Assembly (NCBI GenBank): GCA_002345705.1
Contig: DDWO01000007.1
Coordinates: forward strand, 1 to 26,732
Origin: Acholeplasmataceae bacterium UBA2284
GTDB lineage: Bacteria; Bacillota_I; Bacilli_A; Acholeplasmatales; Acholeplasmataceae
Direction of reading: 5' to 3'
DNA length: 26,732 bases
Part shown: positions 15,806-25,123 of the stretch, piece after piece
Position numbering within the stretch: the first letter of the stretch is position 1
How the letters are laid out: every line of letters starts with the position of its first letter
Program-made: the position numbers and the translations under genes
The notes under the pieces: model-generated
Databases searched by the model: none
Told to the model about the DNA's origin: nothing
What the model saw: the letters and a program-made list of their open reading frames with translations, nothing else

Positions 15806-17191
15806 TTACTCAATATATTGAAAATCTAGTTGATTTAATCCCTCAATGATATATGGAACCTCCATATAGATTTTCCAAATCATTTCCGATAAATAATTTT
15901 CTATCATTAAGATGGAAATTCCTTTATCAATTCCAATAATGTCGTTAGCAAACCAACCATTGGTTGAATGTGATAAATTATACGCACCCTTAAATCCGTA
16001 AATACTCCAAAAGCGGTCATAAGTACGATAATTTTCAATCGCACGAATCGCTTCTTCTGGTCTAAATACTATAGATCCGATCGCACCATATGCTGGAACA
16101 GTTCCATCGACAACGTGTGCATTTCCCATGGAAGGGCCTGATCCATAGGGTCCTACGTAACCATTTGGTCCATCGCTCGCTGACATACCCCATGAGTTTT
16201 CATGTATTCCAATATAGGTAGCAGTTTGAGTCTTCGCATAGGCGATAGCTGCATCGACAGCACTTTGACTATTTTTAAACCATGAATAGCCCTGTTGATC
16301 ATTGACCTTTGAATAGTCAACCCAGGCATGAGAGTATTGATAGGTGAATAATGAGCCTGTCCATGTTAAATAAAATGAATCATAATCTGCTGTTGTTCCA
16401 GATTTTTGGCTCATAAACTTCATGAATGAATATGCACCCTTGCCAACCTTGTGGGTTGGAGAGCCTGCAGCGAGCACGTAGACCATCAGCTGTTCACCGT
16501 AGTGATCCCAATAGCCTTCAAATCCTGACTCAGGACGATAGCCCATATAAAACATATTGTTTACGTTATCAAAATACCAGTCCCACTCAATTTCTTCATA
16601 AAGCTGATATGCTAACTTTTCTACTCTTCCACCAAAATATCTACCTACAGTAAGTGCACCATTGATAAAGATAGCAGAATCGATAATGGAAACCTCAGAA
16701 TTCCATTCTCTAAGACCTGTTTGCATATTAACAAAATGATACCAAAATCCATGTGTTCTTTGCATATTCTTAAAGGTGACTAAGGTATAGTATGCTCTTT
16801 CTTCACCTTCAGCTCTCGTTATAAATTCATTTTCAATTCCACTTGGAATCGCTGATAATCCATAGCCTACTGAAGCGATTGAAGAAATCCCTCCTGGGTT
16901 TCCTGTGAATGTGTTGAATCGATCAGGAATTAATCCATAACCATTGGATTCTAAATCATCATTAGCAAGCTCCCAAAAGAATTTAAAGCCTAATTCAAGT
17001 TCATCTAAAACAACCTGAGAAACATTTTCTCTAACACTTGTTCTATATAATTTTGTATTTTCAGCTGGAGTTGTTGGGATAATTGTTTCAATTGGTTCTG
17101 TCGGGATTGTAGGATCTGTTTGACAGGCAATGAGCCCAAATCCAGATAAGATGATGAGTAAAAATAATAGATATTTCTTAAAGTTTTTCAT
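15806..17191 (-). CDS. GH144-family endo-beta-1,2-glucanase lipoprotein
   Basis: 461 residues from the ATG at 17191, with GGAG 9 bases upstream; a longer reading would run into the upstream permease gene. The N-terminus (MKNFKKYLLF, hydrophobic core, then lipobox LIAC with Cys23) marks a membrane-anchored surface lipoprotein, followed by a Pro/Thr-rich linker (about 24-45). The catalytic domain is PF10091/GH144-like: SEVSIIDSAIFINGALTV (Glu166, Asp171), a YWDHYGEQLMVYVLAAGSP-type segment (Glu233), PAYGAIGSIVFRPEE and FWSIYGFKGAYN. It is expected to cut long or cyclic beta-1,2-glucan outside the cell into oligosaccharides for the ABC importer encoded upstream. Last gene of the transport operon, 4 bases after the permease stop. 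GH assignment is by motif recognition; substrate fits the GH94 gene nearby. Confidence 0.85.
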   Translation of the reverse strand: MKNFKKYLLFLLIILSGFGLIACQTDPTIPTEPIETIIPTTPAENTKLYRTSVRENVSQVVLDELELGFKFFWELANDDLESNGYGLIPDRFNTFTGNPGGISSIASVGYGLSAIPSGIENEFITRAEGEERAYYTLVTFKNMQRTHGFWYHFVNMQTGLREWNSEVSIIDSAIFINGALTVGRYFGGRVEKLAYQLYEEIEWDWYFDNVNNMFYMGYRPESGFEGYWDHYGEQLMVYVLAAGSPTHKVGKGAYSFMKFMSQKSGTTADYDSFYLTWTGSLFTYQYSHAWVDYSKVNDQQGYSWFKNSQSAVDAAIAYAKTQTATYIGIHENSWGMSASDGPNGYVGPYGSGPSMGNAHVVDGTVPAYGAIGSIVFRPEEAIRAIENYRTYDRFWSIYGFKGAYNLSHSTNGWFANDIIGIDKGISILMIENYLSEMIWKIYMEVPYIIEGLNQLDFQYIE

Positions 17192-17195
17192 TTTT

Positions 17196-18122
17196 TTATT
17201 CTCCTGTAACACCAGTTTTTTCAACACCCTCAACGAACCATCTTTGTATAGCGAAGTAAACAATGACCATTGGCAGGATGATTAAAAGGGTAGCTGCTAA
17301 TCTAACACCCTCATTAATTCTGAGTAATTCATCAGATGAATAAATCTGTGTGTATTCTGAAACGAAATTTGCGAGTCTTAATTGTAGATTTGGATACGCT
17401 GAGCCTAAAAATAGGGAAGCGATATAGGTTTCGTTCCAATACCAAACCAAACCAAATAAGAATGAAGTAATGAATGCAGGTACTGCTAAAGGAACTGCAA
17501 TTCTAAAGAAAATGTAATAGGGGCCAGCACCGTCTATTTCTGCTGCTTCATTGATGCTTTGAGGTATCATTCTAAAGAATTGATAGAAAATTAAAACGAA
17601 GATTGCAGAATTGACACCTTGACCAAAAATAGCGGGAAGGATAATAGCGAGTGGCTTTTCAAGTAATCCAAATTCGAAGAACATCACATATCTTGGAATC
17701 ATATAAACTTGAACTGGAATAATAAAGGTCATTAAGACTAAGACAAGCCACATTTTCTTAAATTTAAAATTAAACTTTGCAAATCCATAGCCTATTAAGG
17801 CTGTAACTGCAGTTTGGATTAATGCTGGAAGAAGAGTCACGACTAAGCTCTTACTTAAGGTTGGGAAAAATCTTAAGACTCTAAATGCTCTTTCATAATT
17901 ACCAAAGTAAATCGCAGTTGGCACCCAATTGACCATTGGATTGATAATATCAGATTGACTCTTTAGGGAATTGGAAAGCATATATAGCATTGGATAAATG
18001 TATAAAAACCCAATAGCAATCAATAGGATATAAATCACAATTTTAGCCAGTGTTGAATTGGTTCCATTGGTGCCTAATATAAATCTTTTAATTCTTGATT
18101 TCATCGTTTTTTTGTTATTCAT
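17196..18122 (-). CDS. ABC sugar transporter permease, MalG-type (pair B)
   Basis: 308 residues, about six membrane segments, with the cytoplasmic EAA loop NEAAEIDGAGPYYIFFRIAV that contacts the ATPase. The order after a MalF-type permease and the C-terminal end (QRWFVEGVEKTGVTGE) match the MalG branch of carbohydrate-uptake family 1 permeases. It would form one half of a heterodimeric import channel with the gene at 18119-19006, with which it overlaps by 4 bases. The substrate is inferred to be beta-1,2-gluco-oligosaccharide from the adjacent GH144 lipoprotein gene. No ATPase gene lies in the operon. Confidence 0.92.
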   Translation of the reverse strand: MNNKKTMKSRIKRFILGTNGTNSTLAKIVIYILLIAIGFLYIYPMLYMLSNSLKSQSDIINPMVNWVPTAIYFGNYERAFRVLRFFPTLSKSLVVTLLPALIQTAVTALIGYGFAKFNFKFKKMWLVLVLMTFIIPVQVYMIPRYVMFFEFGLLEKPLAIILPAIFGQGVNSAIFVLIFYQFFRMIPQSINEAAEIDGAGPYYIFFRIAVPLAVPAFITSFLFGLVWYWNETYIASLFLGSAYPNLQLRLANFVSEYTQIYSSDELLRINEGVRLAATLLIILPMVIVYFAIQRWFVEGVEKTGVTGE

Positions 18123-19006
18123 CTTCTCTTTCCCCCTTCCTTAATGTTTTTGGGGATAAAGATTAAAGCGACTAGTCCAATCATTAGCATCACGATAATG
18201 AAATATACCCAAGCCATTGCTGATGCCATACCGTAGCCGGTATTGATGTTAAACATATTTGACTTAATGCTCATAATGACTGCATTCTCACTAAATGTGG
18301 ATAATAAAACAATGGTATAGATGACATTAATAAATACTAGGGTTGATAGTGATGGTAATGTAATCTTCCAAAATGATTCCCAAGGTCCTGCTCCATCGAC
18401 TCTAGCAGCTTCATAAATTTGACGATCCACCTTTTGAAGACCTGCTAAAAAGATAAGAATTTGAACTCCAGAAAACCAAAATATAATAATGATTTCTGAG
18501 AATACACTAATAATTGGTGCTGCAAGTCCTGGGTTAAGTGTATTTTCGATAATACTAATAAAGCCATAGCTTTCAAAGATTGCAGCGCCACCAGCACCTT
18601 GAGTGATTAGCTCATTAATGACTGGTCCACTTGAAATAATAACTGGTAGGAAAAATATGGATCTAAACATTCCTCTACCCTTCAGTGGCTGATTGAGTAA
18701 AACAGCAATCAAGACCGAAAATACAATAATAATTGGAACCTGGAAGATAATTTCCTTAAGGAATGAAATGAGTGCTTCAATAAACTGGAATCCTTCTTCA
18801 ATCTGGAAGATTTTTCTGAAGTTTTCGAACCAATGGAATTGAACATCAATACCACTACCTAATATTCTGACCTCACTCATTGAATATATTAAAGAAGATA
18901 TAAAGGGGTAAAACATAAAGATAAAGAAGCCGACAATCCAAATGCCGATGAATGAATAGCCGATTAAGTTTTCACGAAGCGCTCTTGACATCTTTCTCTT
19001 GGTCAT
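18119..19006 (-). CDS. ABC sugar transporter permease, MalF-type (pair B)
   Basis: 295 residues from the ATG at 19006, chosen because AGGAGG lies 6 bases before it; an upstream ATG at 19024 would place this AGGAGG inside the gene. Six predicted membrane segments and the EAA loop YEAARVDGAGPWESFWKITL identify a MalF/UgpA-type permease. It pairs with the MalG-type permease directly downstream. A loop between the early membrane segments (RILGSGIDVQFHWFENF) is the usual external segment of such permeases. It follows the DUF5696-like gene by 10 bases, which places pair B in the same transcript as pair A. Confidence 0.92.
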   Translation of the reverse strand: MTKRKMSRALRENLIGYSFIGIWIVGFFIFMFYPFISSLIYSMSEVRILGSGIDVQFHWFENFRKIFQIEEGFQFIEALISFLKEIIFQVPIIIVFSVLIAVLLNQPLKGRGMFRSIFFLPVIISSGPVINELITQGAGGAAIFESYGFISIIENTLNPGLAAPIISVFSEIIIIFWFSGVQILIFLAGLQKVDRQIYEAARVDGAGPWESFWKITLPSLSTLVFINVIYTIVLLSTFSENAVIMSIKSNMFNINTGYGMASAMAWVYFIIVMLMIGLVALIFIPKNIKEGGKRR

Positions 19007-19016
19007 CTTCATCCTC

Positions 19017-21254
19017 CTAAGCATTTAAATCTTTAATAACATAATTCTTAGCACCTATACTTAAGCTTCCTTGAGTAAATGGAGTTTCTCGATAGTTTAT
19101 GTATATGACGATATCATTTTCATAGGTGATTTGAATAACACCATTGGTAATGACTTGACGATCAACAATTCTTTGACCGATGACTGATGATAGTGCGCCA
19201 TCAACAAAATCATAATATGCTAATATAGATTTTTTAATATCATCATATTTTGATGAATAAATAGCCTCTAATCCAGTTTCTTGAAGCTCCTTAGATGACT
19301 TTTGTGTGACGACGAAGGATGGATAAACTCCAAAATCAATTAAGCGGAGCAATTCATCTCTTGCATATGGATAAAAGTTAGCGTGTGGTCCAAATAGCTG
19401 AACAGAACCACTTAAAACAATCGATAAAAATGGTACTGTATCATCAAATGTTATATATTGTGAGGAATACATCGGAAAATCATAATATAAATCCATTGAT
19501 TTCCATAAATATGAATTGACATCATATAATGCGATATCCTTTTCGATATTAGATAATAGCTCCTGATACATTAAAATAGCTTCAGGAAGATATTTCTTAC
19601 TACCGAAATCATCATATAACAAGCTTCCCATTGATTCGATAGCTAATCCATCAATCGGTTCATCTGATAGCTTTGCTATACTCTTATTCATGATACTTTG
19701 AACTGCGTGATACTCAAGTAAATATTTTGTATCAGTGCCTGATAGATAGGTATAGAGCTGATCATTAATCTTTTTTGCTAAATCAAAGTATTGATTATAG
19801 CCTGATGATTGATTGCTTGCCTTTAAGTATTCAGTCACGAAATAAAGACTACTGAGTGACTCTTGAAGTGATTTAAGATCATTTTTACTTCCTAATCTTC
19901 TCGATATATTTTCATACTGTGGTGCTGACCATGTCACACCACGCTTTGTAAATCCACTAAAATTACCAATAATATAATCGATGCCATGACTGTTTAAATC
20001 TAGAGTTATATCTCTAAACTCACTAAATGTGGTCATGACTGTTGTTTGGTTAAAGAGTAATCCCTTATTCTTTTCAATTCCAATCGCATCTAATCTTAAA
20101 GGAATGGAATCATATTGACTTTCATAGGATTCAAGCTCGAGATAATCTCGATAGGTCTTAGCCATACCGACATAGTTTGCATCTTCATTTTCTAATAAGG
20201 TGTACTCTATTTTTATATCCATTTGATTGGAAAATGATTGTAATAAGGATATTGTATTCCCAACCTTATCAATTGGCTGACGATATGTTTTTCGATAAAC
20301 AAATTCAGAGAAAACAGTAGTAAATCCTCTGGTTCTTGCTGGGAAATATTGGTTAATCATCGCGTACTCTGAGCCACTTGTGATATTGGCGAATACAGCA
20401 TTTTGATTGATTCCATGAACAAAGCCAAAGACAGGTGCGTAAATTCTCGTACCACCACTTAAAAAGGTATTCATATTACTTACAAGATTGTATCCGATAT
20501 TTCTATCGTATACTTCCTTTTGATAATTGGTAGAAATCAGAGGATCTGTTAGCTTATAATCAACTAAGGCACCAATTCCATCTGGTAAAAATACGTATCC
20601 TGGTATTTGGTTTTCTAAAACAGCACCAAAATATGGGTAAACCTTGATAGATGATATTTTAAATACTCCACTTTCATTAATTTCTTCATAGGGAATTTCG
20701 ACATGGATAGAATCAAGTCCAAAGGTTACATATAATCCCATTTGTATACCAGATCTTCCAAAGGTTATTAATGCGTGGAATCCATTGGTAATTAAGGTTA
20801 ACTCAATTTCAGTATTACTTTCATAAAGATTTTCTTCAGTCAATGCGAAGCTTGTTACACCGGTGTTAAACGATTCTAGGATTATTGCACTTTTCGCACG
20901 TCTCTTAAACGTATTTGGAAGTCCTGGAATATTTTCATTGATCGTTGAAGACCAAATATATCCATTATTATTTACTACCTGAAAGGCTAGTGATTCTGGA
21001 TCTAAATAGACAGTTCCATAAACGGTTAAAATTTCGATAGGTTCATCAAAGAATCCTTGTTGATTGGTAGCTAAGGCATCTGATTTTAGATGAGAATACT
21101 TATTGGAATCCACTAAAGGAATGATCTCATCAAAATTAGGAATGGAATCGAGTTGACCAGTCTCCTCTTCAAGGAAGGCATAAACTCCAAAGGTTATTGA
21201 AAATGAGATGAGTATTAAAATGATCAATCGCTTGAAAATAATATTTTTAAACAC
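19017..21254 (-). CDS. DUF5696-like exported protein of sugar-uptake operons
   Basis: 745 residues, starting with GTG at 21254; AAGGAGGTGATC, an unusually long match to the 16S anti-Shine-Dalgarno, lies just upstream. A single N-terminal hydrophobic segment (about 8-27) suggests a signal anchor or uncleaved signal peptide. Residues about 75-355 look rich in beta strands (for example the FLPDGIGALVDY and YAPVFGF blocks), like a mutarotase-type sandwich; residues about 385-640 alternate strands and helices like a TIM barrel (FRDITLDLNSHGIDYIIGNF, then GLAIESMGSLLYDDF). This layout resembles several glycoside hydrolase clans, so a surface glycosidase or glycan-binding role is possible, with candidate acids Glu540 and Asp548/549, but no catalytic motif is established. 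I recognise it as the DUF5696 type that accompanies YIP1 genes between duplicated sugar permeases in Bacillota. Confidence 0.7.
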   Translation of the reverse strand: MFKNIIFKRLIILILISFSITFGVYAFLEEETGQLDSIPNFDEIIPLVDSNKYSHLKSDALATNQQGFFDEPIEILTVYGTVYLDPESLAFQVVNNNGYIWSSTINENIPGLPNTFKRRAKSAIILESFNTGVTSFALTEENLYESNTEIELTLITNGFHALITFGRSGIQMGLYVTFGLDSIHVEIPYEEINESGVFKISSIKVYPYFGAVLENQIPGYVFLPDGIGALVDYKLTDPLISTNYQKEVYDRNIGYNLVSNMNTFLSGGTRIYAPVFGFVHGINQNAVFANITSGSEYAMINQYFPARTRGFTTVFSEFVYRKTYRQPIDKVGNTISLLQSFSNQMDIKIEYTLLENEDANYVGMAKTYRDYLELESYESQYDSIPLRLDAIGIEKNKGLLFNQTTVMTTFSEFRDITLDLNSHGIDYIIGNFSGFTKRGVTWSAPQYENISRRLGSKNDLKSLQESLSSLYFVTEYLKASNQSSGYNQYFDLAKKINDQLYTYLSGTDTKYLLEYHAVQSIMNKSIAKLSDEPIDGLAIESMGSLLYDDFGSKKYLPEAILMYQELLSNIEKDIALYDVNSYLWKSMDLYYDFPMYSSQYITFDDTVPFLSIVLSGSVQLFGPHANFYPYARDELLRLIDFGVYPSFVVTQKSSKELQETGLEAIYSSKYDDIKKSILAYYDFVDGALSSVIGQRIVDRQVITNGVIQITYENDIVIYINYRETPFTQGSLSIGAKNYVIKDLNA

Positions 21255-23271
21255 GATAGATCACCTCCTTGATTATTGATAGGATAAACTCAATCAATTG
21301 ACCAATAAATGAGTAAATCAGTAAGCCAATTAAAATTAAGATAAACATTCCAAAAAGAATAATTAAAATATTTTTAATGGTTTCCATGAATGTATAGTTA
21401 TGAACCCATTTGATGGACAAGAAAATTAGAATCAATGTCCACCATAAAATGATTTGGTGGTAGAAATCAAAAATAAATGTTTCATTATAGGTTAGATAAT
21501 TGGATAAGAATGTCATTGGTAATGTGAATAGAATAAATGGTGCGAGAATGTAGGATGTTGAAATGAAAACATCCTTAAATCTACCTTCGCCATCATTTAA
21601 TGTCGAAATTAAATAATTGACTAAAACATATAATGAAAAGATGGATAAAACAGTGACTAGCTGAACGACGACACTATTCAGATTTGTTGATCGAAACAAA
21701 AATCCGGTTGCGTAAACATTAATTAAATAGACAATAACAAATAGTCCTAATACAATAAAGCCTGATAGATAGCTAGCTTCATTCATCCGTTTAATGCCAT
21801 AAAACATATCGTTAGGTCTCTTAATCACGTTTAGGCTATAGGTTACCTCTTTAACCAGTTTTTTATTTAAGAAGGCTTCCTTCTTTTCTATATATTGAGG
21901 ATAAATCAATGACTTTCTAAAGATTGCTGTGCCAATCTTTAGGACTATATATAATCCAAATATTACAAGTGCGAAGGTTGGTAGATTTTGTTGAATGGAT
22001 ACATTTCTGATTTCCCAAAACGCATTAGAATATCCTAAATAGTCTCTTGCATCATAAAATTCTGATAAAGCCTCATCATAGGCTCCTTCTTTCATTAAGG
22101 CTGCACCTAATGCGGAATGCGCTAACGCAAATGATGAATTTTGACGAATGATTTCTTCCCATATTGGCTTTGATTCAACATATTTTCCATCATTATATAA
22201 AGTTACTGCCTCATGAACTAAATCCACGAATACAGTTCTTTGATAAACATGAATTGAATTGTAGCCTCGATCTAAAATATATAAATTACCTGAGTTGTCA
22301 GTAACAATCCCTTTCGGATTAGATGTTAATCCTAGTGTTTGAGTGAGTGCATTATCCTTCGTATTAAAGTAGAACAGCATATTCCCATTGGAATCATATT
22401 CATAAACATCGCCATTATCAGATGTTAAGTAAATATAGGACTCATTACTCATCCAAATATCTGATAATGCCTGTGTTGGATATACAGTCGTAGGTAATAA
22501 TGTGTTTACTCCAGAGATATTTAATCTCTTAAAGGTTTCATTGACATTGACATTCGTTGATAATATCGCTCCCTTTTGACCTAAGGCAATATTGGTAGGG
22601 GAGGCTGGTAGGCTTGAAGCTAAATTGGGATCCTGTACAAAGAAGTTATATAAAATTCTTCTTAAAGAAAGCGTTACAGTATTGATACCTAAATAACCAA
22701 CAAACTCTCCTGCATAATTCATCTGAATAACACCAGATGTAGAGCCTTCGCCAATAATATAGATGGAGTCACTGGAATCCACTGCAACCTTAATTGGAAC
22801 AAAATCATTTTTTTGTCCATAAATTGGTGAAGTGGGCTTAACGATTGTTTGAACGATTTCTTCAGTTAATAAATCAATTTTATATACTTCTTTAGAAAGC
22901 TTATCAGCAACATATAAATATTGATCCTTAACAAATACACCTGTGGGCTGCTCAAACTCTGGTAATTCAATAATAGAATTTAATTCACCTGATGTATTGG
23001 ATATAACGATTCGTTTATTTCCGGTATCCGCAATATAAAACAAATCATCTTCGTAGAAGATATCCTCAGGAAATGATAATCCTAAATTACGACCAAAATT
23101 ACCAACTGGAATATAAGCTGCCTGCGTTGGTATCAATCTTTTTGAAGAATTTAATGTATAGGTTTGATAGGGTATTCCATAATTAGAAAGATTGGATGCT
23201 TCTACTCGATTCAAGCTGAATGAGAGTATAGCAGTCATTAAAATAATAATCCATAGGCTTAGTTTTCTCAT
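21247..23271 (-). CDS. NHL-propeller/TPR/Yip1 membrane protein
   Basis: 674 residues from the ATG at 23271, preceded by AGGTGA; an in-frame GTG at 23280 is less likely. Order of parts: signal peptide (to about residue 26, ending RVEA); an NHL-type beta-propeller (about 55-348) with repeated units such as FYIADTGNKRIVIS, YLYVADKLSKEVYKI, SIYIIGEGS and NLYILDRGYNSIHVYQ; a two-helix TPR-like pair (about 353-413) with ALGAALMKEGAYDEAL; a membrane segment (about 432-448); and a multi-span Yip1-like C-terminal domain (about 480-674). Topology suggests the propeller lies outside and the Yip1 part in the membrane. No enzymatic motif. It sits between permease pair A and the DUF5696-like gene (8-base overlap), so a scaffold or sensing subunit of the uptake system is plausible but unproven. 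Confidence 0.75.
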   Translation of the reverse strand: MRKLSLWIIILMTAILSFSLNRVEASNLSNYGIPYQTYTLNSSKRLIPTQAAYIPVGNFGRNLGLSFPEDIFYEDDLFYIADTGNKRIVISNTSGELNSIIELPEFEQPTGVFVKDQYLYVADKLSKEVYKIDLLTEEIVQTIVKPTSPIYGQKNDFVPIKVAVDSSDSIYIIGEGSTSGVIQMNYAGEFVGYLGINTVTLSLRRILYNFFVQDPNLASSLPASPTNIALGQKGAILSTNVNVNETFKRLNISGVNTLLPTTVYPTQALSDIWMSNESYIYLTSDNGDVYEYDSNGNMLFYFNTKDNALTQTLGLTSNPKGIVTDNSGNLYILDRGYNSIHVYQRTVFVDLVHEAVTLYNDGKYVESKPIWEEIIRQNSSFALAHSALGAALMKEGAYDEALSEFYDARDYLGYSNAFWEIRNVSIQQNLPTFALVIFGLYIVLKIGTAIFRKSLIYPQYIEKKEAFLNKKLVKEVTYSLNVIKRPNDMFYGIKRMNEASYLSGFIVLGLFVIVYLINVYATGFLFRSTNLNSVVVQLVTVLSIFSLYVLVNYLISTLNDGEGRFKDVFISTSYILAPFILFTLPMTFLSNYLTYNETFIFDFYHQIILWWTLILIFLSIKWVHNYTFMETIKNILIILFGMFILILIGLLIYSFIGQLIEFILSIIKEVIYRV

Positions 23272-23280
23272 ATGCTTCAC

Positions 23281-24165
23281 CTACTTAATCCCCGAGTTGA
23301 CCATCGTTGACATTACCTTACTTTGAAGGAATATGAAGATAATCAAGTTCGGTAAAAACATTATTAGTGATGCCACAGCGCTCATCCCTGCACCAGCGAC
23401 CACATTCGATGAGGAAGCAAGTGTTTGCATATAATAGGCAAAGGTCTTTAGGCTATCGGTATTGACATAGGTTGCAGAAATGCCTGCATCATTCCAAACC
23501 ATTTGGAAGGATAGAATCGCGATGGTCGCAATTGCAGGCTTAATCAATGGAAGAATAATCTTCCAGTAGATCATGATGCTCGATGCACCATCAATTTTCG
23601 CTGCATCTAATAATTCATTTGGAATTTGGTCGATAAATTGTTTGACTAAGAATAAACCGACTGGGATTGCGATGACAGGAATAATATGCACCATGAAATT
23701 ATCGATCAATCCCAATTGTTCGATAATGATGTATCTTGGAATAATAACTGCTGTACCAACAAACATCATCGCTAGTGTATTGATTTGTGAAATAACTCCT
23801 TTTATATGGAATTTTAATTTAGATAGTGCATATCCAGTGATGGTTGCTAAAAAGATAGATAGAAAGACAACGACAGCTGTAATTAAAATACTATTGAATA
23901 AATATCTTGTTACAGGAATACCTGTTGTCGTAGCAGTTTCAAATAACTCAAATAAATTATCTAATGTAGGTCTTCTAACAAAGAATCTTGGTGGATATTC
24001 GATTAACTCATCAAATGGCTTAAATGCATGATTAAAAATATAGACTAACGGCATCATCATAAATGCTGCAATCGGTAGTACCATAAGTAGGAATGGGACT
24101 TGACCCCAACCAAAGCGAGTAGGATTAATTTTGATGGCTCTAAAATTTCTTATTTTTCTCATCAT
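23281..24165 (-). CDS. ABC sugar transporter permease, MalG-type (pair A)
   Basis: 294 residues, about six membrane segments; EAA loop LDAAKIDGASSIMIYWKIIL; the terminal region (FLQSKVMSTMVNSGIK) is the usual MalG/LacG-type end. AGGAGG precedes the start. It forms the partner of the MalF-type permease encoded 7 bases upstream. This pair is next to the solute-binding protein gene and so is the more obvious channel for it. It differs clearly from pair B in sequence (for example IDGASS against IDGAGP in the EAA loop). Confidence 0.92.
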   Translation of the reverse strand: MMRKIRNFRAIKINPTRFGWGQVPFLLMVLPIAAFMMMPLVYIFNHAFKPFDELIEYPPRFFVRRPTLDNLFELFETATTTGIPVTRYLFNSILITAVVVFLSIFLATITGYALSKLKFHIKGVISQINTLAMMFVGTAVIIPRYIIIEQLGLIDNFMVHIIPVIAIPVGLFLVKQFIDQIPNELLDAAKIDGASSIMIYWKIILPLIKPAIATIAILSFQMVWNDAGISATYVNTDSLKTFAYYMQTLASSSNVVAGAGMSAVASLIMFLPNLIIFIFLQSKVMSTMVNSGIK

Positions 24166-24172
24166 ATTCCTC

Positions 24173-25123
24173 CTAATCTCTGTCCCCGAAGAATCTCCAA
24201 GATAATCTACTGAAGAAATAAATAATCAGTAAAAGAACTAGAGATAATGCGGCAGCATAACCCATGTCATAGCGGATAAATCCGTAATCTTCAATATGGT
24301 TTACAATTAAGGATCCTGCATAATTTGGTGTAGGATTGGATCCGGATAAGGATACACCTAATGCACCTGCACTAAATGTACCAACGATTGCCATGACGGC
24401 TCCAAATAGCATTTGGGGCTTCATGGCTGGTATAGTGATATACATAACCTCCTGGAATCTTGAATTGAGTCCATCAATATAAGCAGCTTCATAAAGCTCT
24501 TGATCCACATTTAATATACCCGCAAGCATTGCTAAAAAGCCGATACCCATGGATCCCCATAATGCAACAACAAGCATGATGGTAAATAGATATTGAGGAG
24601 ATTGTAAAAAGGCAATTGGCTCAACAATCATGCCAAGCTCTAGGAGCATATAGTTTAGATAACCAGATTCATCACCAGCAAAGAATACACGCCATACAAC
24701 AGTCATTGTAACACCTGCTGTTAGTGATGGTGAATATAATATAATGGCTAGTACGGTTCTTAGCTTATGAGGTAGCTGTGCTAATGCCCAAGCCATGACA
24801 AAGGATAATATATAGCCACCAGGACCAACGATGACTGCGAATTTAATTGTGTTTGGTAATATGTATTTCATGAATTCTTCATCACTGGTTAATAAATAGA
24901 TATAATTATTAAATCCTGTAAATGTAGGAAATGATACCATATCAAATGTGGTGAAGGATAGAATAATCGCTAATGCGATTGGGATAACAATAAACGCAAG
25001 AAATAAGATGATATAAGGCAATGTGAAAAGATAAGCGGCTTTATCATCATTCTTAAACTGCTTTTTTTCAAGTTCTATAAACTTTTTAACCTTAAGCTTA
25101 ACTGATCCCATTCTATTCATCAT
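24173..25123 (-). CDS. ABC sugar transporter permease, MalF-type (pair A)
   Basis: 316 residues with an N-terminal Lys-rich segment, about six membrane spans and the EAA loop YEAAYIDGLNSRFQEVMYIT. A MalF/UgpA-type permease of the carbohydrate-uptake family 1. It overlaps the end of the solute-binding protein gene by 11 bases and the ribosome binding site AGGTGG lies within that gene; two tandem ATGs are possible starts. It pairs with the MalG-type gene that follows. The long periplasm-facing loop holds SGYLNYMLLELGMIVEPIAF. Confidence 0.92.
   Translation of the reverse strand: MMNRMGSVKLKVKKFIELEKKQFKNDDKAAYLFTLPYIILFLAFIVIPIALAIILSFTTFDMVSFPTFTGFNNYIYLLTSDEEFMKYILPNTIKFAVIVGPGGYILSFVMAWALAQLPHKLRTVLAIILYSPSLTAGVTMTVVWRVFFAGDESGYLNYMLLELGMIVEPIAFLQSPQYLFTIMLVVALWGSMGIGFLAMLAGILNVDQELYEAAYIDGLNSRFQEVMYITIPAMKPQMLFGAVMAIVGTFSAGALGVSLSGSNPTPNYAGSLIVNHIEDYGFIRYDMGYAAALSLVLLLIIYFFSRLSWRFFGDRD

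Noticed and set aside
23573..24031. A 152-codon open frame on the plus strand
   Set aside because: It lies entirely antisense inside the MalG-type permease gene, whose EAA loop and membrane segments are clear. The antisense product has no recognisable domain and no promoter or ribosome binding site was seen.
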